A stretch of 64,000 nt of DNA, from the NCBI GenBank assembly GCA_039105265.1, contig JAPFFF010000010.1, forward strand, positions 3,100,001-3,164,000, written 5' to 3'. Positions within the stretch are counted from its first letter, which is position 1. Each line of letters opens with the position of its first letter. The position numbers were made by a program, and so were the translations under genes. This DNA is from Tritrichomonas musculus (Eukaryota > Parabasalia > Tritrichomonadida > Tritrichomonadidae). Below, piece by piece: positions 1-9,100 of this stretch. The notes beneath the pieces are model-generated. The model saw nothing but the letters and a program-made list of their open reading frames with translations. It was not told the DNA's origin and did not search any database.

Positions 1-831
1 ATGAAAAAAGATCAAGATCAAATGAAAGCAGAAATTGTGCAAATTAAAGAGTTTATTTGCCAACAAAAAAAGCAAGCTAATGGATGTAATCCAAATATTC
101 AATCTGAAATTAGAAATCTTGAGCAAAAAATAAAGAAAAAAATTACAACAGATATAAATGTTGAAGATTATAAAATCAGAAAAGAAATAGCTACTGAGCG
201 AGAAAAATTTTATCAAATAGAAAATACAAATAAAATTTTATTATCTATGATGATGCAAAACGGTATAACATCAGTGCATATTCCAAACGATATCACTATT
301 ATAAATGCTAAAATGTTCTTTGAATGCAATAATATAAGAGAAGTAAAGCTTCCATCTTCATTAAAAGTAATTGGAGATATGTCGTTTTATGGATGCTCAT
401 CATTAAAAAAAATAGAAATTCCAAACTCAGTAAAAACTATTGGAATAAATGCTTTTTTGGATTGCTCTTCATTAACTGAACTTTCAATTCCTTCTTCTGT
501 GACCATAATTGGTGAAGGATGCTTCAAAGGATGTACCAAATTGTGGAGAATTGCATTGTTGGCTTTGATCAAAGTAATTGAGCCATTTACTTTTTCATCA
601 TGCACTTCCTTAAGAGAGATATCAATTCCCTCTTCTGTAACCAAAATTCAAAATTTTGCCTTTTATGGTTGTAATGTTTTAGAAAAGGTTTCAATGACAA
701 AATCAATCCAGTTCATTGAAGATAATGCATTTAATGAATGCCCAAAATTGGCATTAATATCGATCCCTAAATCTGCTGTAACAACACAATCATCTTTTAA
801 TACAAAAGTAACTACAATTTTGACTTTTTAA
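1..831 (+). CDS. BspA-like leucine-rich repeat protein (possibly 5' partial)
   Basis: Predicted 276-residue protein. The first ~80 residues are charged and probably coiled coil; the rest is a run of BspA-type LRR (LRR_5) repeats of about 23 residues with the F.GCSSL..I.IP.SV..IG pattern. The family is very large in trichomonads and includes surface and cytoplasmic proteins; no signal peptide or membrane segment is visible here. The window begins exactly at an ATG, so the gene may extend upstream and this start may be an internal Met. The last repeats (from about residue 225) drift from consensus before the TAA. Function beyond protein-protein binding cannot be read from sequence. Confidence 0.75.
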   Translation: MKKDQDQMKAEIVQIKEFICQQKKQANGCNPNIQSEIRNLEQKIKKKITTDINVEDYKIRKEIATEREKFYQIENTNKILLSMMMQNGITSVHIPNDITIINAKMFFECNNIREVKLPSSLKVIGDMSFYGCSSLKKIEIPNSVKTIGINAFLDCSSLTELSIPSSVTIIGEGCFKGCTKLWRIALLALIKVIEPFTFSSCTSLREISIPSSVTKIQNFAFYGCNVLEKVSMTKSIQFIEDNAFNECPKLALISIPKSAVTTQSSFNTKVTTILTF

Positions 832-1494
832 GAACGCTTCAAAATTTCAAGTTAGGGGAAATTACTTTATCTAATTGCGATATTTTCAAAATGTTAAAAA
901 TGATGCTTTAACAATTTTTTTTTAATTGATCGTATTTATAATTACAATGTCAAAATGAAAAAAAAAAAAAAGTTTTTGTTTAATTTATTCAATTTTAAAT
1001 GTATTATTGTCATGTTAATATATTTTAAATAGCTAATAGTTGTAAACAAAATAAATTCTAGAAATTTGAATGGTTACATGATGGTTATTATTGTAATGGT
1101 TAAGATAACATGCTGATAAACGCAGGATTAAACGAATCTATATTTTTTTGTTATTAACAACAATCAATATTAGCATAAAAAACTATAAAAGTGTAGAATT
1201 TTGGAATCAAATTCATTCGATACAGCGTAGATCTGGCCTTGAAACAATCAAATCAACTTTAAAAATGCAATTTTATTCCAATTAAGTATCGTATAACTGC
1301 ACCTGATTACTAATCTAAAATTATACTTTTGATCAATATCATTAAATTTCAAGTAACATCTTTCAATTATAAAAACTTAATAAAATAAAATACATATTAT
1401 TTTTAAATTTTACATTTATTTAAATGATTTACTATTTTATTTTTGAAATAATTTAATATTTCTATAATTTTTAATTATCAATTCAAAAATTGAA
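832..1494. other. intergenic, no gene seen
   Basis: AT-rich spacer with stops in all frames and short A/T runs. No RNA gene or conserved coding fragment was recognised. Confidence 0.6.
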
Positions 1495-1499
1495 TCATA
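1495..1499 (+). promoter_or_regulatory. Inr-like element (TCATA)
   Basis: TCATA matches the trichomonad initiator TCA+1Py(T/A) and lies 10 bases upstream of the ATG at 1510, the usual spacing for this group. The assignment is by pattern; the motif is short and could occur by chance. Confidence 0.45.
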
Positions 1500-1509
1500 A
1501 ATTTTTAAA

Positions 1510-2667
1510 ATGAGTATTGAAGATTTCGTTACAAAAATGAAAAAAATTCAGAATGATCTTCTGGAATTCCTTGAAGATGAGTCAGATGCTGAAGGAAGTT
1601 ATATAAATTTACTTAAGGATATTTGTGCCCTAAAATTAAATAATAGCAAAGATGAATTCCAATCAGTAATGCAATTAATAAATCAGATTTCAAATGATCA
1701 TCACCGTACTCCTAATTTTATTACCAAAATCGAACAAATTTTGAGAGATCTCAAAAAAGATATCGGAATATATTTTTCAAATTCAGAAATTTACAAACTT
1801 TTTGAAGACAACAAAAGAATTATTCTATTTTTCATTCAAGAAAAAATAATAATAGTTGATGAATATATTGCTTCACAAATAATTAATCATGAAAATAAAT
1901 ATCATCGATATCCCGAATTTTTTGCTCCAGAAATCAAATCATTCATCACTGAAGAATTTATTGATAAATATGGTAAAGAAAGGCTAAAAATAAAGAAAGA
2001 TGATTTAATTAAAAAAATCATGATTGATATTCCAATAGATTTTAATGAAAAACGACAAGAAGGTGAAAGTGATGATTATCTATGCAAGATAATTCGACTT
2101 GATAAAATAGAAGAATTTGTTGCCTATGCCACCAAAACAAATTTGAATTTTTCAAGTAAAATTCATATATCAATTTTTGAAACGAATTCTAAATTGATGC
2201 CTCAGTATAAAGATGTTCAAATAATTGAATATGCAGCCTTTTTTGGTTCTTTAAAAATTCTTAAATATATGTATATGAATGGAGCTAAATTTAAAGAATC
2301 AATTTGGGAATATGCAATTCATAGTCAAAATGCAGAATTCATCAGATTTCTTGAAGAAAATAAGGTTTCACCTCTAAATAACAATTTTAAGTTTCCTCTT
2401 ATACATTCAATTCGATGTCATCACAACGATATTTCAAATTATATCATTGAAAATTTAATTCCTGAAGAAAAAATGAAAGAAGACATTGAAAATAATTATT
2501 ACAATATTTATCTATACTGCGTTGAATTTCACAATTATTACTTTTTCCCAGAAAATCTGGATTACAAAAACATGTTCTTTTATTTATGCATTTATAATAA
2601 TTGCACACTTGTCAAGCTTTATTTACAAAATAAAAATATTGACATAAACGCAAGAAATGAAATTTAA
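1510..2667 (+). CDS. DUF3447 ankyrin protein, first coding block
   Basis: 385 residues starting MSIEDFVTKMKKIQ. The N-terminal ~180 residues are a helical domain typical of trichomonad ankyrin proteins. From about 215 it has DUF3447-type repeats (IIEYAAFFGSLKILKYMYMNG, then SIWEYAIHSQNAEFIRFLEENK). The block ends on an ankyrin-like NIDINARN just before a stop. Downstream, further ankyrin units continue on the same strand with spacers between them (2700-3591), so this is probably only the first coding block of a longer gene. A close relative lies at 62602-63753 on the other strand. The start is favoured by an Inr-like TCATA and by the same MSIE(D/E) start in the relative. Likely a cytoplasmic protein-interaction scaffold. 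Confidence 0.8.
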   Translation: MSIEDFVTKMKKIQNDLLEFLEDESDAEGSYINLLKDICALKLNNSKDEFQSVMQLINQISNDHHRTPNFITKIEQILRDLKKDIGIYFSNSEIYKLFEDNKRIILFFIQEKIIIVDEYIASQIINHENKYHRYPEFFAPEIKSFITEEFIDKYGKERLKIKKDDLIKKIMIDIPIDFNEKRQEGESDDYLCKIIRLDKIEEFVAYATKTNLNFSSKIHISIFETNSKLMPQYKDVQIIEYAAFFGSLKILKYMYMNGAKFKESIWEYAIHSQNAEFIRFLEENKVSPLNNNFKFPLIHSIRCHHNDISNYIIENLIPEEKMKEDIENNYYNIYLYCVEFHNYYFFPENLDYKNMFFYLCIYNNCTLVKLYLQNKNIDINARNEI

Positions 2668-2699
2668 AAAAAAAAAATTTAAATGAAATTCAATGATTT

Positions 2700-3591
2700 T
2701 TTTTTACTTTTGGAATTTAAATTGACTTTTAAATATGGTAGCGTTAGTTAGTGCAGCATTTTATGGCAATACAGAAATAGTTCATGAATTATTATCACAA
2801 AAAGATATTGACATTAACATAAAAAACATTTTTAAACTAAGAAATGCTCATAATATTTAAACAAACTTATTCATGATATTACAAATTTAACATTTGTGGA
2901 ATTTTGAATTGAACTTTTTAAATTTTACTGCTTTAATATATGCTGCAAGTCATGACCATATAGATATTGTTCGAGAATTATTAGCACAAGAAGGTATTGA
3001 TGTCAACAGTACATGCATTTGAATATTTAAATATTTAATAAAATTTTAAAATATCTTTTTTTTGTTCATTATATTTGACATTTGAAATCATTTGTGGAAT
3101 TTAAAAATTATATGATTTTAATATTACAGCATTAATGTTTGCAGCACGTAAAGGAAATACTGAAATTGTTCACGAATTAATAGCACGAAATGATATTGAT
3201 GTCAACATCAAAGATATTTGAATTCTAAAACATTTAATAATGTTTTACATCCAATTATAAATTAATGAAATATCATTTCAATTTTTTTATGAAATTGAAA
3301 CTCGGATTTTTTTATCTCACAGCTTTAATGTTTGCTGCAACTGAGGGAAATATAAAAACTGTCCAAGAATTATTAACAAAAGAGAATATTGATATTACTG
3401 CAAAAAACATTTGAATAGTTAATTATTTTCAATATTCAATTTTTTTTGTTTCACATTATTTAAAATTTGCTATATTTAATGGAATTTCAAATAAGAATAT
3501 TTTTAGTACTGCAATTGATATTGCAAGAGCAAGAAATCATCCAGAAATTTTTGATATTTTAACTAAAAAACTGAAACAAGATCTATCTTAA
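2700..3591 (+). repeat. interrupted ankyrin array 1 (about 4 units plus C-terminal cap)
   Basis: Four intact ankyrin repeats, each ~31-33 codons, start near 2738, 2929, 3128 and 3322. Each begins (T)AL(V/I/M)xAA and ends IDVNIKDI or a close variant. A terminal cap (STAIDIARARNHPEIFDIL) starts near 3507 and ends at a TAA at 3589-3591. Spacers of ~70-110 bp separate the repeats; most begin right after KNI/KDI with TGA and contain TGGAATT about 20-35 bp before the next repeat. No consistent GT...AG boundaries are present. Together with the upstream ORF this reads as one DUF3447-ankyrin gene whose repeats are separated by non-coding sequence: either unusual introns or a segmented relic. Confidence 0.7.
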
Positions 3592-4059
3592 ATTCTTATC
3601 GATAAGTAAAAATTTTTTCCCTAAGTTTTTATCTGTTTTTTATGAAAAAAGTTTGATTTGACTCTCATGAATGCTTTTGATTTAAAATAGTTTTCATGTT
3701 GGTATTATTGCTTTCTTGTCTTTTTCATGTTTCAGGTTTGTTGAGAAAAAAACAAAAATTGAAAGATTCAACTGCAAATTGAATTAAAATTGAAAAATAA
3801 GTCACAAAAGTCAATTCAAATTCATCTTTATCATAAAATATACGAATTTGGAAAGAAATAAATCTTTAATTTTAGATTTAATAACCTATGCAGCACTATG
3901 TGCAGTTAGATTTTCATTGATATTAATATAATTGAAATTCATATATACATATTAAAAGAAGTTTCAGATACAAAATTAAAATTATGTTTAATTCATTCCA
4001 AAATATTTGTATATTCTAATATTAATATCAGGGTATTTTCAGATACAAAATCTGATTCA
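3592..4059. other. intergenic, no gene seen
   Basis: AT-rich; nothing recognised. Confidence 0.55.
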
Positions 4060-4355
4060 AAAAGTAGTTTTTTATTTTCTTTCATTTGAAAATTCTTTGA
4101 TGGATGAAGTTTTCGTGAACTTACTCTTTATCTCAAGTTAAAATTAAAATTTTATTTTAATTTTCATTTGATAATACTAAACCTAATAATAAAAAAAAAT
4201 CTCAATTAATTTTTTTTAATAAATAAGAATATTTAGTTAGAAAGAATGGAAATGTTATTTCTATTCGACATTTAAAGCTACTCGAACTGCAACGAATAAG
4301 TTCATATCTCGGAAAACTGAGCGGTCAAGTGAAGGATAGTTTCTGTTGACTTTTT
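4060..4355 (-). pseudogene. 3'-end fragment of the EF1A/HBS1-like GTPase gene
   Basis: This stretch closely matches 15745-16040: the last ~30 codons of the elongation-factor-like gene at 15940-18066 plus its 3' flank, in the same orientation. Shared landmarks are the gene end (CATTTAAAGCTA), CTCGGAAAAC, and the flank text TTTCATTTGAAAATTCTTTG. It contains only the C-terminal tail of domain 3 and cannot encode a functional protein. It sits just left of the tandem GTPase array, mirroring the parent just right of it. Confidence 0.8.
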
Positions 4356-4841
4356 TATTAATATAAAAGAACAAAGAAAACTCTCATAATCTTTTGAAAT
4401 TAATATATAATAAAATATATCATATTATAAGAATATTTTAATAGAAAATATTTTCATAATTTAGCGTAAATACTGAGATATGATCACAGAAAGTTGTCAA
4501 AATTGAGAGGAATTTCTATTCAAATGATTGAAAATGTTGTAATTAACTTTTCTCTAAAATTTGGTGGACGATTTTTCTATAAATTTAATAAGATATATAA
4601 TGCAATGTATACTACAATTTAAGATAAATATAATTTACCGATCATTTGTTGGCTCTGTTCTGGAATCGCTTTTTCAAAAAAAAATCGTTATATCTGCAAT
4701 AAACAGTATAAATCGTTTTATCTCGTGATATATACATATAATGCGCAATTTTTTTGTTTATTCGTATTTTTAACATGATTATAAGGGAAATAACAAATTT
4801 TTGGGTAAAAATATTGAATTTTGGCTGATATTGTTAGTAAC

Positions 4842-4879
<38 letters not shown>

Positions 4880-4948
4880 TTTTATTTTTATTTTAAAATG
4901 AAAAATTTTATTCTTTACGGATAGGAGTTTTGGGTTATCACTCTATAT
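4356..4948. other. intergenic with poly-T tract
   Basis: Non-coding AT-rich DNA. A run of about 30 T residues lies near 4847-4877, roughly 70 bp before the left breakpoint of the GTPase array. Confidence 0.55.
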
Positions 4949-6422
4949 ACTTTTGGAACCATCAAACAGCGAGTTCAATGATAGAGAAGTATTTATTTGC
5001 GACACAGAAGGTGTTTATGATCGCGAGAACAGAGGAAGTATTGCATCATTGATCATGCCGTTGTTAATTCTATCAACGAAAATTGTTGTTTTTTCTGATC
5101 ATAAACCAGATGATTCTATTACAAACTTCTTAGCCATTTGTAAATCATTCATCAAAATTAATGATGGAAATATTGAAGATCCATTCAAAGATAAGTTAAT
5201 TGTACGATGCATTGATCTTCCTCATGTTTTTGATGATCCAGAACAAGGTATGAACGAAGCAATGAGTTTGATTTTAAGTAGTAATATTTCAACTTATTTC
5301 TCAAAACATAATATAAGTCCAACATACATTCCAGCAGGTCCTTTTGACTGGAGAGCAAAATCTTATGATCCATACTTCACTGAAAAGTTTTTAAATTTGG
5401 TCTTTTCTAATCAAGAAAATTCTATCGTTTTTTCAAATCCTCAAAAATTCATTGATGATGCCAAGATGATAAATGAATCACCAATGTCAGACTGTGCACG
5501 CATTTTGGTTATGTTCAAAGAAAAGAACTTTGCACAAAAATTACTTGATTTTATTTGTATTCAAATTGAAGCAAAAATTAACGATTTCTTTGAAGAACAA
5601 TTGAAAAGCGTTGTTTATGATGAAAAAATTCTTTCTATATTCTTTCAAGAAAATGTTGTTTCAGAATTAACAAAAATCACAGATCAAAATAAAATCAAAG
5701 AGATGTATTTAAATGAATATATTGAAATTGAAAGAAAATATTTTGAATCAAAACAATTAGAACTTAAAAAAAGGATATTAAACATAAAAAAATACAAAGA
5801 CCAATTAGCGAAAGCAAAAAACCTAAAAGAAAGAGTAGAAAGTGATCTAAATTACATTTCAGAATTAGTACAAGATCGTGCACAAAAAGCTGCTAATTTG
5901 ATATTCTATAATGTTAAGAATCATTATACTAAAATCACTGAATATGAATACATTATCACTTCAAACATAAGAAATCAAAATACAATCTGTATACAAAGCC
6001 TTCAAAACACAGATATTCCAAATCAAATTCGATCACAAATCGGATCAGAAATAAATAAAATATTTGATTCATTTTATAATTTCAAAGAATTCGTATTTTA
6101 TCGTGAATGTGGGTGGGTGTCTATGTTACTCAGTATGGTATTTGATTATGAAGAAGAATCAGGTCAAAAAGAAGAAATAGCTCCTGGCGTTTTTGGAATT
6201 ATTAATAAAAGCAATGATAAATATTTGAGAATTGACGTATATCCTCGTAAATATAACGTTAAATTCAATGATTTGCTCAATAAGATCATTGAAAATCAAA
6301 TAATGGAAAAGTTAAACTCAGAGCAAAGAATGATTTTAGAAGAATATGTAAATAGAAATAATATCAAATTTATAGCTGATTTAACTGAAAAACAAATCAA
6401 TGATATAATTCAAACAAAATAA
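4949..6422 (+). pseudogene. 5'-truncated copy of DTEG-type GTPase A
   Basis: Matches residues ~100-588 of the complete gene at 9101-10867, with its stop at 6422. The first 99 residues, including the P-loop GLSQHGKS, are absent, and no ATG or promoter is visible at the join; the frame merely opens with TTG at 4953. Without nucleotide-binding residues it is almost certainly non-functional, although the remaining reading frame is completely open, which fits a recent origin by unequal exchange. Confidence 0.85.
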
Positions 6423-6510
6423 ATAAAACGTTCTTTTTTTTAAAAGGTTTTTGTAAATATTAGATAATATTATTATTTTTCAAAGTTAAATTTGTGATAT
6501 CATAATAAAT

Positions 6511-6883
6511 TATGCATTCTTCAATTGCTTTATTAGCTAATTCTTGTATTGATTTATTATAATAAGACAAAAGTTTATATGACATTTAGAGTTGAATTTA
6601 GTAATTATAAAATATTGATTTTTATTTTTATATTTGATAATGAATTGCTTTCAATTGTTAAAAAGTAATTACTTAATGATCTATCATTTCAATAAGCTTT
6701 TGAAAGATAATTGAAGAAAAAATAATTGAAAGATGAATAATAATTTCTCATAAGTGTAATAAAAATGGATATGTTGACACACAAAAAATCATTATCTTTA
6801 AAATTAATAATCTTTTTGAAGTAAAAAAAAAAAAAAAATCCATTATTGAAATCATCATTTTCCTCATGATATTTAGATTATTT
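6511..6883 (-). pseudogene. fragment of the RBR E3 ligase gene (array copy 1)
   Basis: Matches the interior of the RBR-type gene at about 21205-21580 (its residues ~215-340), in the same orientation but with small indels and many substitutions. Recognisable peptides include YYSSFNYFFFNYL and KAY. It fills most of the tail-to-tail spacer between GTPase A and GTPase B. It is clearly older than the array duplication, because its divergence from the parent is much greater than that between array copies. Confidence 0.8.
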
Positions 6884-6919
6884 AAAATTTGAAGATGTTT
6901 AAAATTTTATTAATTTATT

Positions 6920-8698
6920 TTAGTCAGATTTTGATTCTTTACAAATAAGTTCTTCAAGAAATTTGGAGTAATCTCTTGGCTCAAAAATATTATGATTTTT
7001 TTCAATATCAGAAAAATCAATTATTTCATTGAATTCATCATATACTGATTTACATGCTGTACCAATTTTGGTACAAAAATCATAAACTTCATTTTTATCA
7101 GCTTTGTATGTCTTCTTTGAGTATTCAAAAGAAAAACAATCTTTATGCTTTTCTTGATCCCAATCAGAATCAAGAACTAATTCAAATGGTAATTTCGCTC
7201 CTAATAATGAACAAATGCTTTTGCCGATTCCTGGATGACCTAATAAAATGCATCCTCCTCCTATTAAAAATCCTCCTGCATACAATGCAATAGATTTCCA
7301 TTGTTGATTATTTTTCTCAATTTGTTTATCTATCAATAATGCTGCTTGAATAGAATTCTTATGCAAATCATTTGTTAAATGACTGACATCTTCGTTTATA
7401 TGATCAATAACTTCTTTTCTAATGAATGAGGAAACACCGAAAATAAGTTGATGGCAATCTGATGAAAAAAATGAACCAAGTGATTTTAAAGATGAACTAT
7501 CTTGGATTTTAATATAGTTCATCATTGATAATACATATTGATTACAAAGATTGGCTATTTCGAAACTTAAGAATTCAACTACTTTTTTCTCTTTTAAAAT
7601 TTGACTTTCCTTTAATTTAATGAGTCTATCTTCTTCTTCTTTTCTTTCTTTAGCAAAAAGTGCATTTAATTGTTTTGATTTAATAAAATGAATGATATCT
7701 TTTATTTGAGATTCTTTGGTTGCATTCTCAATTTCTGCCTTTTGACACATTTGATTGTATTTCGCTATTACTGCTTGTGTTATTTCATCATATACATCAT
7801 TATCATTTGGATCAGAACTTTCTAAAATTTCTTTGATCATAATGTAGCATTCATTTGTAATTGATTTTAAGATTGAATCAGATGGACAATCTTTACCAAA
7901 TATTGCATGAATAAATTCATGTTTTTGTGATGAATAAATTGTTTTTAGTTGATCTATGAAATATGAAGGATTATCATATGTTTTCAATGCAATTAAATTG
8001 ATGATTTTGGTGATAAAGTATTTATTCATTTCTTTAGAGATTTCAAAATCAATTTTATCTCTAAAATCAACATATGGAACGATCTCTGCTTTAATATCTT
8101 GTTTGACAAGTTCTTTCGCAAGATCTGAATTTTGAGCAAGTTTTAACAAATTGGATACTGTGATATCTTTATCATCAATAAAAATTCTTTTGGAACTATT
8201 TAAGGACATGATAAAATTTGAATTTGTTAAATGATTAATGTCATCCATAAATGGAACAATTGAACGATCAGAAAGAGAAATACCATAGAAAATGATTAAT
8301 GAACTCATTTGAATCAATGGAAAAAGAAATTCTGTAATTAATTCATTCTCTCCATATATGATGCCTTCTGTGTCAATATTAAAAACATGAATGTTTTTTG
8401 AAATGGATATTTTTTGTTGATCAATTTGAAATTTGTTGATAATGCTTTGAACGGTTCCGCAATATGAAATAAAAGCTCCAACTGTTTCACTTTTGAAACC
8501 ATTTCCAATTTTATGTTTAATTCCTGAAATATTTTGTGAAAAAACACTTTTCCCTCTTGCACTAAATCCAAAATTTAGCATTAATGCAAATAATTCACCT
8601 TTTGTATGCTCTTCAATATATGAATATAAATGATTATATTCTACTTTAAAATGACTTTCATCAACTCGTGTTATGATGCATAAAGGATGATCTTTCAT
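6920..8698 (-). CDS. DTEG-type large GTPase B, copy 1
   Basis: 592 residues. P-loop GFSARGKS at 44-51 and switch II DTEG at 109-112 place it with GB1/RHD3/GBP-like large GTPases by motif; the rest is a mostly helical C-terminal region, with a charged, probably coiled-coil stretch around 350-380. Near 470-495 there is a glycine-rich hydrophobic segment (LYAGGFLIGGGCILLG) directly followed by GHPGIGKS, a second perfect Walker A pattern. Such segments could contact membrane. It is divergent from GTPase A at 9101 across a ~400-bp promoter region and tail-to-tail with the truncated A at 4949-6422. A second copy lies 4445 bp away. Membrane remodelling or cell-autonomous defence are family-based guesses only. 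Confidence 0.8.
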   Translation of the reverse strand: MKDHPLCIITRVDESHFKVEYNHLYSYIEEHTKGELFALMLNFGFSARGKSVFSQNISGIKHKIGNGFKSETVGAFISYCGTVQSIINKFQIDQQKISISKNIHVFNIDTEGIIYGENELITEFLFPLIQMSSLIIFYGISLSDRSIVPFMDDINHLTNSNFIMSLNSSKRIFIDDKDITVSNLLKLAQNSDLAKELVKQDIKAEIVPYVDFRDKIDFEISKEMNKYFITKIINLIALKTYDNPSYFIDQLKTIYSSQKHEFIHAIFGKDCPSDSILKSITNECYIMIKEILESSDPNDNDVYDEITQAVIAKYNQMCQKAEIENATKESQIKDIIHFIKSKQLNALFAKERKEEEDRLIKLKESQILKEKKVVEFLSFEIANLCNQYVLSMMNYIKIQDSSSLKSLGSFFSSDCHQLIFGVSSFIRKEVIDHINEDVSHLTNDLHKNSIQAALLIDKQIEKNNQQWKSIALYAGGFLIGGGCILLGHPGIGKSICSLLGAKLPFELVLDSDWDQEKHKDCFSFEYSKKTYKADKNEVYDFCTKIGTACKSVYDEFNEIIDFSDIEKNHNIFEPRDYSKFLEELICKESKSD

Positions 8699-8845
8699 AA
8701 CAATATTATTAACAATTAAATAAAAAAAGTATAAAAAAAAAATTCAGATTAAAATTTTTGTCTTAGATCATTTCATACTTTGAAAATTTTAATAAAAAAT
8801 TTTTATTCAAAATTTTAAAAATTTAGCTCAATTTTTTTTCAAAAT

Positions 8846-8878
<33 letters not shown>

Positions 8879-9100
8879 TATATATATATATATAAATATT
8901 CACTTTTTTATTAATATAATATATAAATAAATCTTTATTTGATGTTGATTTATAAAAAAATGGAATGACCTGGAAAGTTCTCAATTTCATGTCTGAAAAA
9001 GTGGACTCAAAAATTGACTATATTATATGACAACTTTTTTCTGAAAAAAAAAAAAAAAAAAATATTAAATTTTATGGAATAAATTAAAATCATTTTTAAA
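8699..9100. promoter_or_regulatory. divergent promoter region of the GTPase B/A pair, copy 1
   Basis: The 402 bp between the divergent start codons hold an A-run of about 30, a (TA)n run, a second A-run, and a TCATT Inr-like element at 9090-9094, 6 bases before the ATG of GTPase A. No clear Inr was found for GTPase B. Confidence 0.5.

Noticed and set aside
2668-3591. Canonical trichomonad introns (GTATGT...ACTAACACACAG) between ankyrin units
   Set aside because: Neither motif is found at the borders of the spacers I read; at least two spacers lack GT near their 5' end.
4953-6422. Independent gene starting at 4953
   Set aside because: The frame opens with TTG, lacks the P-loop and matches the inside of GTPase A; it is a truncated copy.
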